From positions 126,071 through 190,070 of the forward strand of contig NRSV01000040.1 in the NCBI GenBank assembly GCA_002286855.1: 64,000 nucleotides of DNA, written 5' to 3'. Position 1 is the first letter of the stretch; each line of letters opens with the position of its first letter. This document shows positions 47,343 through 58,844 of the stretch, piece after piece. The position numbers and the translations under genes were made by a program. The notes beneath the pieces were generated by a model. It was not told the origin of the DNA, did no database searches, and worked only from the letters and a program-made list of their open reading frames with translations. The stretch is from Bipolaris cookei. Lineage: Eukaryota > Ascomycota > Dothideomycetes > Pleosporales > Pleosporaceae.

Positions 47343-48115
47343 GATGACGAATGATGCGCTGGCTCTTTGATAAGTTCTGACAATTGGCCTGGGTATGTTC
47401 AGTGGTCCTGAACAACCCTTTCTCGCCTTCTGTATATCTACGGCTTCGGCTTTTACTCCATTTGGCACGGCGGCCTGTGTGCACAACATACCCCTTGGTT
47501 TGATCTGGTTTGGCTCATGGAAACGGTGTGAATTCGGCGTTAGGGTTTCTCATATGGGATACCCGTAGCAACAGTCTTTTGTGGCATGTGCTACTTCTTG
47601 CATTATTATTTTTCTTCTTTGACTCTGATGATCAGGGCGAGGTGTTTGGGGCATTGCATGGTGTAGTGCACATCCATGCATGGTAAAAAGCGACTGTATA
47701 TTACTATAGTTATTCTGCCTGCGGGCGTACGAGAAATGTGGAAGTATGCGACGGCCTTGTGCATTCGATTTTCGTTTTTGTGAAGTAGTTGACAGGTACC
47801 GTACAACGTACAGACGGGAAATGGACGTTAAGTGTTGATGAATCTGTCTTTCCAAAAAGGACACATGACTGGACAAACTGTGGCTCGTATATCAATCAAT
47901 TTTGTTCGTTCTGCATCACTTGCAACCTTATCTTCCATTGTCGCATTCGAATACCTGCTGTCTAGCTGCACTAAAGCGGGCTAGCGTGGTATTCGCTAGC
48001 GCGCCTCTTCGCCCACATTGTGAAATCCGCCGCTACTCGCCTCTCTTTTCCCCAACACCAACCCTGACAGAGCCACCAAAGGAACCGATATCCTCTGGGA
48101 GACACATCAGTCAAA
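47343..48115. promoter_or_regulatory. Spacer and promoter of the uL1 ribosomal protein gene
   Basis: The left part is the AT-rich Caf40 3' flank. The last 150 bp before uL1 contain a perfect 7-bp inverted repeat, GCTAGCG (47980-47986) and CGCTAGC (47994-48000), and a CT-rich stretch at 48040-48060, typical of a strong fungal promoter. Confidence 0.5.
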
Positions 48116-48877
48116 ATGTCGAAAATCTCTGTCGCCGGCGTTCGTACGAACGTTCAACAGCTCCTCGAGTACTCCAATGAGACCAAGAAGAGGAACTTCC
48201 TCGAGACCGTCGAACTCCAGATCGGCCTCAAGAACTACGACCCCCAGCGTGATAAGCGTTTCTCTGGAACCATCAAGCTTCCCACGCTTCCTCGTCCTCG
48301 TAAGTCGATAGCAGAGAGTATCGGAGTTGGGCATGGGCTAATGGAGAGTGAACAGGCATGAGCATTTGCGTTCTCGGTGACCAGCACGATATCGATCGTG
48401 CCAAGCACCATGGTGTCGATGCCATGAGCACTGACGTGAGTACCATGGCACAATACCCATCCGAATGTTTCTGACAAAGTGGTACAGGATCTGAAGAAGC
48501 TCAACAAGAACAAGAAGCTCATTAAGAAGCTCGCCAAGAAGTACGACGCCTTCATGGCCTCTGACGCCCTCATCAAGCAGATTCCCCGTCTCCTTGGACC
48601 CGGTCTCTCCAAGGCCGGAAAGTTCCCTACCCCCGTCTCCCACAACGAGGACCTCGCCAACAAGATGAACGAAGTCAAGTCCACCATCAAGTTCCAGTTG
48701 AAGAAGGTTCTGTGCATGGGTGTCGCCATTGGCAACGTTGGCATGACTGAGGACGAGCTGATTGGCAACATCATGTTGGCCATCAACTACCTCGTCTCTC
48801 TCCTAAAGAAGGGATGGCAGAACGTGGGCTCCTTAACCATCAAGGCCACCATGAGCCCTCCCAAGCGTCTCTACTAG
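48116..48877 (+). CDS. RPL1: 60S ribosomal protein uL1 (L10a), three exons
   Basis: Exons are 48116-48299, 48356-48435 and 48488-48877, giving 217 residues, exactly the eukaryotic family length. Introns are 56 and 52 bp with GTAAGT and GTGAGT donors. Splicing gives LPRPRMSICVLGDQHD and AMSTDDLKKLNKNKK. uL1 sits on the L1 stalk of the large subunit and helps move tRNA out of the E site. The conserved segments RFSGTIKLP, ALIKQIPRLLGPGL and SLTIKATMSPPKRLY are all present. The start codon context (GTCAAAATGTCG) is strong, as expected for a highly expressed gene. Confidence 0.97.
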
Positions 48878-49963
48878 AGTGTTTGTCATTGCGTCTGCTG
48901 GGTTATATCGTGGCGATCTGTCGAAAGATGGGCAGTCATGATTTACGATCTTACGGAATCTTGATGGATATGAACGGATGGGTCTAGCTAGCTTGAATGC
49001 ATGCATGAACCCGCCACGCTTGATTGTCTTTTTGTATGCATCGTGATGAGCCTGTGTCGTCGTAGTATGATGTGATTTGCCATACGTATTACTACTTGAT
49101 ACTGAGAGTCTGCCGCACGGCCTTGATAACCAGCCATTTGTGATACCTGCCCCACTTGCAGCCCACACCGCACAGGCGTCCCAGGGTAGATTTTTTTGAG
49201 GTCTCATAGTTTTTTTGCCCTTTCTCCCAGCCCCAGCTGCTGACTAATCTAGCGCTACCCAGGCACGGACCCATCCCGCCTCCCGCCCCCTCCCCTCAGC
49301 GTATAAAATCAAGCCGGTCTCCGTCCCTCTTCCTTTCTCTTCATCATCAGTTGGTAATCTACATACCTAAAAAATCGTGGCTCCGCGAAAGCGGCTTGCT
49401 GAGAGTTATCCCTGAATTGTTTTTCTCAATGGATAGTTCTCCGTTCCCGGCCCCGTAGAGAGATATCCGCCCGTCTTTCCTACCAATTGCAATTATCCGT
49501 GAAAAGATGGATTGGAGTTGTGGGATGGTGTGGGACATTTTTTGACCTTTGAAATACTTTGATGTGAAGCCATTTCGCGATGTGCATGAAACATTGCGAT
49601 ACGTTGTGCAATTCGTTGCTTGTGAGCGTTCGCGGATGAGCTCTGCAAAAATTTTGCGGGGACATTAAGACCGATCTGAGGCTGCATCAACGTCGAACTT
49701 GAGAGCATCATTTCAACGTCAACCACGAGAGCTTCGAGGACTTTTTACGATCTTCGTCAAGCTCTTTTGGTAGCGATGCGGACTTCTCGATTGTTGCGTG
49801 TTCATCTCATGCTGACTGTTTGATAGCGACAACTAGAGCTCTCAGCTGAGCGCCAACCGCAGCAAGAGAAACTAGACGCCATTCATATGCCTTCTATACA
49901 AAGTGGAGATTACACGCTATGCATCAAAACTATGCTGTCTAATCCAATCTTTATAATACTCCC
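48878..49963. other. Intergenic between convergent genes, with a TATA-containing promoter-like segment
   Basis: The spacer between two convergent 3' ends is 1.1 kb. It has no coding frame over 80 codons, yet it contains a GC-rich then TATAAAA then CT-rich succession at 49270-49350 on the plus strand. See the separate entry. Confidence 0.5.
49270..49350 (+). promoter_or_regulatory. Promoter-like segment with TATA box, no coding gene downstream
   Basis: A C-rich block (CCCGCCTCCCGCCCCCTCCC) is followed by GTATAAAATC at 49301-49310 and a pyrimidine-rich stretch (CTCTTCCTTTCTCTTC) about 20 bp further on. A hairpin with a GAAA tetraloop (CTCCGCgaaaGCGGCT register) sits at 49381-49396. No open frame above 20 codons begins in the next 300 bp on this strand. 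It may drive a non-coding RNA or be a relic promoter. Confidence 0.35.
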
Positions 49964-50619
49964 TCAGCGCTGTCGCACCGCCCTCCACTTGTCAAATGCA
50001 TCATCTGCCGATTCACTGCTGATTCCACATCGCTCGCCCAGCACACTCCATGTGCGCATGCGTATAATCCTTTCCACCGCACGCTCGTTGCGCATGAGCA
50101 TAGCCAGACTCTCAGTCCTCGCTTCTGCAGGAAAATAGCGCCCAGAATATGGATCTAGCCGCTCATCCACGGTGCGCTCTCTCGCCTTTGCATCTTCAAT
50201 CTGCCGCAGAAGACTGTCCGGGTCGTCTGGATCTGGTGATGTCGCAACGCCGGCGCAATAATCTAGTACATCTGATCGCACCTCCCAACTAGGAAACAGC
50301 ACTTTTTCTTTAAACCCTTCACATTGCTCTGGCTCCAGGGATCTTACGTGGCCCGGCGGCGATAGCTCTCGTATGCTTGTAGAGCTTGGGTCGAAGCCTC
50401 GTTGGGCCGGTGTGAGGAGAGCGTTGAGGTTCTGTGTTATCGAGTCGTCGATACTGCTGCGGGATATGCGGAGGAAGTCTGTTGTTCAGCCGGCTTGTGT
50501 ATTAGTTAGTGGGCTGGGGGAAATTTGGCAAGAGATCGTGGGGTGCGCTCACCTCGGAGTGCAGTTTGGTTGAAGCAGAATTGTGGCGTGAGGTGAGGCT
50601 GCGCAGAGGGTTTGGACAT
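49964..50619 (-). CDS. MIX23: Mix23 / caffeine-induced death protein 2 homologue, two exons
   Basis: Exon 1 is 50553-50619 and exon 2 is 49964-50478, giving 193 residues. The 74-bp intron starts GTGAGC and ends CAACAG; splicing gives QTALRDFLRISRSSIDDSI. I recognise the fungal Cid2/Mix23 pattern: LTPQFCFNQTALRDF, DDSITQNLNALLTP, VLDYCAGVATSPDPDDPDSL and ERTVDERLDPYSGRYFP. In yeast Mix23 is a cysteine-containing protein of the mitochondrial intermembrane space that supports TIM23-dependent import and is imported by Mia40. Cysteines at CFNQ, QCEG, DYCAG and ERCG could form the disulfides. It is divergent from DNA ligase I, 295 bp apart. Confidence 0.82.
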
Positions 50620-50914
50620 TGTGGGCGACGGTGAAGGACCCTGGTGTTCCCAGAAGTAGGACGCCAGTTTGAGAATGGTTTGCTTTTGCTTGTTACATGT
50701 ACAGTGGTGTGACTTTATGATCTTGCAATGGCAAAGCCATGACGCCTCAACGATGCGGCCTAATCCATGTCGGATGAATGATGTCAGCAGGGGTCGTTGG
50801 GGACCGGGGGCCGGGGCCGCTTGACTTTCGCGTTTGCGGCGAGCCAGGCGCGACGCGCTTTGGAGAGTGTCTGCCTGCCTGCCTAGGCAACTATACCCTA
50901 CCTACCATCAGAGC

Positions 50915-53875
50915 ATGCCCCTCCGCTTCAATGCTGCTCGTTTCTGTTTAAAATCGCGCCTTCCTTTGACTTTACAACCCTCGCCTCGTTCTTTGCATTC
51001 ATCTCCCCACTTGTTACGTCGAAATTGCCTTTTGCAGCATTGGGGCGCAGACCACAGTCGACCTACTACAGTCATGGCTCCTAAGCAAGCTACACTTGGG
51101 TATGTAAAGTCTTCTCAGACTACTCTAGGGTGCGACGACATCCTTGAATCGTATTTTGGTGGCAGTGCAGTGCTGACTTTTATTCAATAGCAAATTCTTT
51201 GGAAAACCCAACGGCGATGCAAAGCAGCAATCGAAACTAGCCTTTTCTACGAAACCGAAGCCAAGCAAAAAAGATTCAACACCACAGGAAGAGCCGCAAT
51301 TCTCACCAAAGGACCTAAAGAAGGAACAAGATGAGGATATCGACTCAGATGCAGAGGTCAGAGCACCGGTCAAGGAGCAAGTAGAATCAGACGGCGAGGC
51401 AATGGAAGTCGACAGCGTAAGCTCCGAGACTGGGAAAAAGAGGCAAATCAAAGAAGAGGCAGAGGAGGAGTCTGAAGAAGAACCTCCAAGCAAACGCCAA
51501 CGGAGAAAACCTTCGGCGGAGGAGAAGCCGAAGAAGGCAGCCGCGAAACCAAAAGCTGAAAAGGCAACACCCAAGTCAAAAAAATCTACTGCTGAATCCA
51601 AGGCTGCAGAGCCAGAAGAAGAGGAAGAGGAAGCGTTGACAAACACCAAGGGCAAGAAGGGCAAGAAGGAGACTGAAAAGTCTCCTGCACTAGCAAAGGA
51701 GGAAACCGAATCGAGCAAGGAGCAAGAAGAGGATGAGTTGGTTAGCTCCGAAGAGGAGCCTGAAGAGGTCAAGGTCAAGGCACGAAAGCAGGTACAGACA
51801 ACCCTTGCGTCCAACACAAAGGACCCATATCCAGACTGGAAACCAGGCGAGCCAGTCCCATATGCGGCCTTATGCACGACTTTTTCAAAGATTGAGATGA
51901 CAACGAAACGCCTGGAGATTCTCGCACACTGCTCTTTGTTCCTGAGACAGGTTTTGCGATTGACTCCTTCTGATATGCTGCCAACTGTCATGCTTATGGT
52001 CAACAAGCTTGCAGCTGATTATGCAGGCATTGAGCTCGGTATTGGCGAGTCACTAATCATGAAGGCAATTTCCGAGAGTACTGGACGAAGTTTACAGCAT
52101 ATCAAGAGCGATCAGAACGAAATCGGAGATCTTGGCCTTGTTGCAGCCAAGAGTCGATCAAAACAACCTACCATGTTCAAACCCAAAGCGTTGACAGTCG
52201 AGGGTGTGCGCAAGGGACTTATGGCCATCGCTACTATCGAAGGACAAGGTGCTCAGGGGCGCAAGGTTGATGGAATCAAGAAACTACTATCAGCGGCAGA
52301 TGCGCACAACTCTGGCAAGAACGTTGATATTGAGAAGGAAAAAGGTGGGCCTAGTGAAGCCAAGTTCATCGTCCGAACCCTCGAGGGTAAGCTTCGACTA
52401 GGCCTTGCTGAGAGGACCGTTGTTATAGCTGTTGCACAGGCAATGATCTTCCATGAGATGTCACTTCAGGGCAAGACGCCATCGACGGAGGATTTGGGCA
52501 AAGCAGAAGCTATGCTAAAGACGGTTTACAGCGAGCTGCCAAGTTACGAAGTCATCATCCCAGCAATGATTGAGCATGGTATCATGAATCTGCGCGAGAA
52601 TTGTCATCTACAGCCCGGTGTACCTCTGAAGCCTATGCTTGCCAAGCCAACAAAGTCCATCACAGAGGTGCTAGATCGCTTTGAAGGCAAAGACTTTACT
52701 TGTGAATACAAGTATGACGGAGAGCGTGCACAGATTCACTTTGTTGCTCACGATGCAAAAATAGAGCTGGCTACCGAAGCACCCAGCGCTGGCAAGAGCG
52801 AGCGTGGCGTGTCCAACATTTTCTCGCGTAATTCTGAGGATCTGTCTAAGAAGTATCCTGATATTCTCGCCAAACTGCCGACTTGGGTTAAACAAGGCAC
52901 AAAGAGCTTCGTTCTTGACTGCGAGACGGTTGCCTGGGATATGGTAGAGAAGAAGGTGCTGCCTTTTCAACAGCTCATGACGAGGAAGAGGAAGGATGTC
53001 AAGGTCGAAGACGTCAAGGTCAAGGTTTGCGTTTTTGCCTTTGATATCCTCTATCTCAATGGCGAGGTATGTATTACAACCCTTACTTAATGATCAATTG
53101 CTGACATAATTAGGCACTGGTAACGAAGTCATTCCGTGAGCGTCGTGAGCATCTCAAAGAAGCCTTTGTACCGGTCGAAGGGGAGTTTGCATTCGCCAAA
53201 TATAGCAACACCAACGAACTTGAGGAGATCCAGACGCTTCTTGAAGACTCAGTCAAGGAGGGCTGCGAAGGTCTCATGGTCAAGATGTTGGACGGCCCAG
53301 AATCTTACTACGAGCCATCCAAGCGCTCGCAGAATTGGCTCAAGGTCAAGAAGGACTACCTTGCCGGTGTCGGTGATTCACTGGATCTTGTGGTGCTGGG
53401 AGCCTACTACGGCAAGGGCAAGCGTACCAGCTGGTATGGTGCCTTTTTGCTTGCATGCTACAATTCTTCGACGGAAAAGTACGAAACAGTTTGTAACATT
53501 GGTACGGGTTTCTCTGAAGCTATTCTCGAAACTCTACACAAGACCCTTTCTGAGATTGTTATCGACCGCCCGAAACCATTCTATACACATTCGACTGGTA
53601 ACAAAGATCAGCCTGATGTATGGTTTGAGCCGCGCTATGTCTGGGAGGTCAAGACTGCGGATCTCACCTTGTCGCCACGGTACAAGGCAGCTGCAGCTGA
53701 AGTTGGTGGTGGTGGTAAGGGCGTCAGTTTACGCTTTCCACGTTTCATCAAGGAGAGGGAGGACAAGAAGCCAGATCAGGCGAGTTCAAGTCGTATGATT
53801 GCGGAAATGTACCAAAGACAGGAAAGCGTGGCCAAGAACAAGGGACCTAGTGTTGATGATGACTTCGAGTATTGA
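50915..53875 (+). CDS. CDC9: DNA ligase I (Cdc9), dual mitochondrial/nuclear starts, three exons
   Basis: Exons are 50915-51099, 51191-53066 and 53114-53875, giving 940 residues from the first ATG. Introns are 91 and 47 bp. The first 35 residues (MPLRFNAARFCLKSR..., many Arg/Lys, no acid) form a mitochondrial presequence. A second in-frame ATG at 51074 (MAPKQATLG) would give the 887-residue nuclear form, with the PCNA-binding motif QATLGKFF at its very start. Intron 1 cuts through that motif. A long Lys/Glu-rich linker leads to the DNA-binding domain (from TTFSKIEMTTKRLEI). The nucleotidyltransferase domain has catalytic lysine 569 (EYKYDGERAQIHF), and an OB fold follows (from DLVVLGAYYGKGKRTSWYG). 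It seals nicks in Okazaki fragments and repair. All key residues are present. Confidence 0.96.
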
Positions 53876-55855
53876 GCAGCACTGGACTAATAGGCATAGG
53901 AAAACAACAACTGTTATGAGAGAACATGATTGTCTTGCCGTGTATATTTTGTTGTGTGTGTTTGACTTGTTCTCCCTAGCACTTCCGATAAGAAGATGTA
54001 GATAGACGCCAGTCATGTATCAGAAGTAGTAGGGACTATGCACGATCCCTGTATTGTACCTATCCGCCACCGCTACTCTTCGCATACATGTTGGTATTAT
54101 GCCTATTTCTGTTGAGAATATGTGAGTTCAGTCTAGGTTGGTAGAAGATGCATTGGGGTCTCGTGTGGTGGATTGGAAGGTGCCGCGGTGGTCTGTACTG
54201 CGTCCGTGCACACAACATAGTTATGTTGTCGCGCTGTGCACACGTAACAGTAAGATGTGACAATATAATACAGTGTAGCTACCCTACATCCTCCAAACAG
54301 GTTCTCTCTAGTAGTCATACCATGAAAGGGACTTTGTTTCAACAATTTCTCTGTTTAGTGTTTATAATCCAGGTATGCAGATCAATGTCAAGTGTACATG
54401 TGTAAGCGTCTATAGTGAGCTATGGTATTTGCTTTTTGGAGATAAAAACTTTCCAGGTTAGAACCTGAGCATCGGATGTTGAAGCTCCCTATATGTCATT
54501 ATTAGCACCTGTTGTTTTGCACAAACCCCTCGTCTTCTCCACCACAAGTCAAGCCAAGCTACTCTCTTCACGGGAATAAAACGCTCTGTCCACCTGACCA
54601 CTGCACTTCCGCTTCGCCACTCCAGTGGAATAGATACAGTATGTAGGTGACAATACTGGCCAAGAGTTGCGGGCGAGACGTGAGCTTTGTTTCAGATCTC
54701 GATCGCATCTCCGCGGAGAGCATCCCGCGCAGGGCGTTCCGCGCGAGGGGTTCCGCGTGTATTGATCTACTCAGCAGTTCCTCCTTACGCAATCCTTCCG
54801 CTTGTCTTGGACATAGCCCTACCAGTAATCCTTTGTGACGGAACTGTAACGGGAAAAAGCGGAGGGCGCCTATGTACCGTCTTGCATACTGCGCAAGCGC
54901 AAGACTGTGTGCTCTGCAACGTCAAAATAGCTACTATGCACCCTACCTTGAAGTGGCAGGCGGCTATGTTTTTCTCTCTGTCTATCAATCAGACCACAAA
55001 GTCTTCTACCACTAGCGAGATGGGAGAGGGGGGAATGAAGATCACGTGGCTCATGTGGGAATAAACCTGTTTAATGGGAGCCCTCTGCTGTGGCCACGAG
55101 CAAATTTTGCCTCTGGACCAGCATGGGCAATGTCGATTGACGGAGAAGACAGTAAAAGAAATATCATACGTACAGTGGCAGCCGCTCCACCTCGCCAGCG
55201 TGAGAGGGTCTGGAGAGTTGGGCATGAGCGAATGCAGGGCCGTCATGGATGTATACCCCAAGCTGGAATATCCTTCCAACCATTGCCTCTGGCGGTTCAA
55301 AATGAAACATGTATGACTCTTGGGGCTTTACCGGATTAGTCGTCGTGCCGGTATGTGCCTATAGGCAGGATTCGATGGACGCAGGCGCAGTGGCAAAACG
55401 CCCTGAACGCGCAATCTGATTGGTGGGTGGATACCCGGTCTTCTTACACGTATGCGGACGCAGACACGCTGCGAGGATCAGAGCTCGGGCTACATTCAGC
55501 AATTCGATACGGAAAGAATGTCGAGTGCCTGAGGGCCCCAATCGGGCTGGTTGAGTAACAGTAACATTTCAGAGGGTAAAGACTAGAAAGACGTCCAGTC
55601 TCTTCAGTCGTACAGGCAAGACTGCGGCAATTTTTTTCCCCAAACCCTCTGTCGGTGCAGTGCTTTCGTTACATTCTCATACTTGGAACCGGTCGCACCC
55701 GCACTTCTCTATCACTACTATTTCGTCCCACTCGCTGGTCTGTGGAGCTCTCTCCTACCCTCCTCTTCTGTGCTCGAGGCTCGCCCGGCTCCTCTCTCTC
55801 TCGCGCGCAGACAAGCGGCCTTTGCTCCAGTCGGCTTCTGTTGGCCGCCCGTGAC
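53876..55855. other. 2 kb intergenic region, no gene recognised
   Basis: Frames up to about 125 codons are present but overlap on both strands and show no domains (for example 54687-55064 and 55046-55339). The segment before 55856 is CT-rich (55685-55810) and is the likely promoter and leader of the Zn2Cys6 gene. Confidence 0.5.
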
Positions 55856-56534
55856 ATGCAATCGCAACAGTCAAACTCAGCTACTCCAGGGGAAAGTGCT
55901 GCGGGCCGACCTCTTCGTGCTCTGCTCCCCGCAACATCACCCAGGAGCGAGCCTCCGCCCATACAATCAAAGCGAGCTCGCGTAACCCTAGCTTGCGCGG
56001 CTTGCAGAACTCGCAAAACCAAGGTACAGATTTAGTGCCTACACGAACAAGCAAAGCGGTATAGACGGTGTCTGATGTTTACCTTTCTAGTGTAATGGCG
56101 AGCGCCCTCAGTGTAGTGAGTGTGCGGCTCGTGACAGCCAGTGTCAATACAAGGAAACGGAAACTGCCCAAACCAAGCGTAAGCATCAGGACTTAGAAGA
56201 GCTGTTCAAGTTACTCAAGTCGCTGCCGTACAAGGACGCGTCCGAGACACTAGCACGAATCAGGGCGGGTGAGGAGCCGCGGGACATTGTCGAAACCATT
56301 ACGCATGGCAACGTGCTTATGCAGATTGCCACGGAGCTTGGGGGCAACAAGCCTAGTGCTGATGAGAGCCCAACTAAGAGCAGTAGAGGGAGCGCTAGCG
56401 GCATTGAAGATGAAGAAAAGACGGAGACTGAGAGTGCCGCCGGCGGCGGTGGTGGTGGTGCTGGCGGCAGCGGGGATACCCAGGAGCTAGAGCCAAGGAC
56501 GGCAGACGTACCAACAAGAGAAAAGAGCTGGTGA
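55856..56534 (+). CDS. Short Zn(II)2Cys6 transcription-factor-like protein, probably truncated
   Basis: Exon 1 is 55856-56023 and exon 2 is 56091-56534, giving 203 residues. The 67-bp intron has GTACAG and TTTCTAG ends and is phase 0; it joins CRTRKTK to CNGERPQC. The full binuclear cluster is present: C-x2-C-x6-C-x6-C-x2-C-x6-C. A linker and a leucine-rich helix follow (LEELFKLLKSLPYKDASETL). Most relatives continue for several hundred residues into a regulatory domain, but here the frame ends soon after a Gly-rich repeat (GGGGGGAGGSG). Just beyond, another frame reads KRKELVRQSWELLRYVSEI and then stops, so slippage in the Gly repeat may have shifted the frame. It could also be a naturally short regulator. 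The start MQSQQSNS is chosen over a longer CT-rich leader frame. Confidence 0.65.
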
Positions 56535-58723
56535 GGCAATCATGGGAACTACTACGTTACGTTTCGGAGATCGCTCCGCACAACCGACAAGCCGCCTTTT
56601 GACAGCCGTTCAGCAGATGGACGGGGACCCGTGGAGGAGTGTCCCCACCTATTGATACAGTCACAGCTTCAATGGGACACGCACGTCGATATCCTTTCTC
56701 CCCAGAATTACGCATAAGAACTGGTAGTCTACATTTCCTGTGCGTCCAAAATTTATCTTCTGCTTATCGAGGCGTCGAATCCAAATCATGTATCAATACT
56801 TTATTTTGTCTTCAAGTTGTAAGTTGAAGCAATAATACCACTAATCGTCTCTGATCAAGTATCCCCCTAAGCTGTGACTAGACCTCCTCATCGAACAGGA
56901 CCTTGAGCTTGATTGCTTCTCTGTCGTACTGTATTTTTTACTACCAAGCCCTTTTTCCTGATCACCCTTGCATACACGCTAGACAAGGTCCACCATGTCG
57001 GCAAAGGCGGTTTTGAGGAATTGCCTTTCTTGACTGATGGCTAGTGTGACGACTGCGAGTCCACACTTGACAGCACTGCGAATACTTGTCAGAAACGATG
57101 TCTCTATACGCCAGCGGCACTGCTAACAGCCGTCACAACATCATGAAGCAGATCGGCAAAGATAACTATCATGGATCCGATCCCGCGTGTCTAGAATACA
57201 GCTCTGCTCTCGAATCTCGCCGTACTCAATTAGGACTTCGCAATGAAGTTTGACACATAGGTGCGTATCCTGGGTCTGCTCACGCATGGCTATGTCGGCA
57301 CCGGATACATCTTTCTACACAGAATCTCACATAAATACGTAGAACCGTCCATAATCACTGCCAACGTGTTCTTCGAACCACCTGAAAACCCCCCTCGCAA
57401 TCTAACCCCCAGTCGATAAACCGCGAAGTCCGCAATCCCACATTCGATATCCCCACGTAAGCTGATTCTCTTCGCCTCCGCGTTCTCTTCAATCCACGAC
57501 TCACAAAACGAACCCCATCTGTATACCAGACCACGATTCGAATCATAACTCTCAGAGGCGCTTATGCGTTTTCGTTCCAGGGCTCACACAGTACCTTCAT
57601 ACATCCCACAATTGCCGTGCCGGTACCGCATATACAGTCGAGAATCACTGTGTGTAACTTGTCTGCCTATAGAGGATGGATCAGTCAGCCCCCCTGCTTA
57701 TAAGCCTCTTCGTCTTACTCCAACAGAGCATGTTTGCGCTCCACTCTGATTCTGTATACCCGGGCTTATTTGGCAAACTGGAGATTGACATACGGCACAT
57801 GCCGTTCAACCTCTCATTCCGCGCCAGTTTAGACCTTATCGGGCACGTAGGGCATTTACAAGTACAGTACTTGCAGACAATAGCCTGGAATCCCTAGTTG
57901 GCAGGGTGCATTTGGCATGCAAGAACTCAGTTGGCGGTGAGATTATTAATTAACTTAACTTGGAGGAAAAGGCATTATCCGCGTCGGGATGTGGCTCAAA
58001 TTGCTTGAATGCATCACCATACAACTACTTACTTAGATGTTCTGTTGTTGGTTCAAGTAGTAGCCAAGAAATAATGTCAGAGATTGGTTACAAGACAATA
58101 AACCAGACTCCCTGTCGCCAAGGTCTATTCCAGACTCATTACTGTGGTATACGCTTCGCCGAAGATTATCGGTAATTGTTGATACGCAAGCGTCGAAGTT
58201 ATGCATATCTTACCAGGTTCCCTGTTCATTCTATACGAGCTACACGAATCACATCGCGCCTATCGATATTCCAAATAAGAAACTAGCAAAAAAAAAGCTA
58301 CTCATCAGCACCAAACACTTTACATGTGAAAAGCAGAATGAATGCTGAGGGAGCAAAAAAGGATGTCGCTAATACTTGGCGGTACTGGGAACTGTAGACA
58401 TGTTAGAAGATGTCTCAGGACCGCCAATGTTGGTATAGAACGTACTCGAACCCAGGCTGGCGCGGATCTGGATCGGGACAACAGAGTTGTCCGCCAGCCA
58501 CAACGCGACGTCATACCACTAGACCATACCACCGTAAGGTGTTTGATGTTGTTTTGATGAAACTTTGATAGGATTGAAAACTTATAGATTGAAAATTTTT
58601 GGGAAATATGTAGCTTCGTTAATGTGCAGTCTCACCATCGCTTATGTAATGGTGGGGCAGGGATCCCGGCAAAATCATGCGCCTCATGTTTCCACGTGCA
58701 TTGTCGGAATTAAAAAGTGATTA
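56535..58723. other. 2.2 kb gene-poor region left of the transposon
   Basis: No confident gene. It contains possible decayed continuation of the Zn2Cys6 gene (to about 56820), AT-rich stretches and the tRNA-like cassette at 58355-58533. Frames at 57564-57897 show no recognisable motif. Confidence 0.5.
58355..58533 (-). other. tRNA-like Pol III cassette (pseudo-tRNA or SINE-like)
   Basis: On the minus strand an A-box-like TGGTCTAGTGG (58516-58526) is followed 62 bp later by a B-box-like GGGTTCGAGTACG (58441-58453) and then a T6 run (58355-58360) that could stop Pol III. Short complementary ends (GGTATGG and CTATACC) could pair. The segment between the boxes holds two nested inverted repeats (GGCTGGCG/CGCCAGCC and GGACAAC/GTTGTCC). 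The T-stem does not pair and the spacing is wrong for a normal tRNA, so a functional tRNA is unlikely. A degenerate tRNA or a tRNA-derived SINE head is possible. Confidence 0.35.
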
Positions 58724-58774
58724 ACGTGTATGGCAAGCGAGCGGCGCAGGCAAGCGAGCGGCGCACCCCATCAA
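58724..58774 (+). repeat. Left terminal inverted repeat, 51 bp
   Basis: It is identical, as an inverted copy, to 60528-60578. It contains two tandem 17-bp units, at 58732-58748 and 58749-58765, followed by CCCCATCAA at the inner edge. Confidence 0.95.
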
Positions 58775-58844
58775 CTCTGTACACCTCTACAAGCGTATAG
58801 CTCCACCACATATCGATAATTTTAACAGATATTGACATAGTAGA

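Noticed and set aside
51125..52006. Minus-strand frame of 293 codons
   Set aside because: It is the antisense shadow of the Lys/Glu-rich linker of DNA ligase I, giving Ser/Phe-rich text. No domain is recognised.
58355..58533. A functional tRNA gene
   Set aside because: A- and B-box-like motifs exist, but the T-stem does not pair and the stem spacing is wrong. It was kept only as a tRNA-like cassette.
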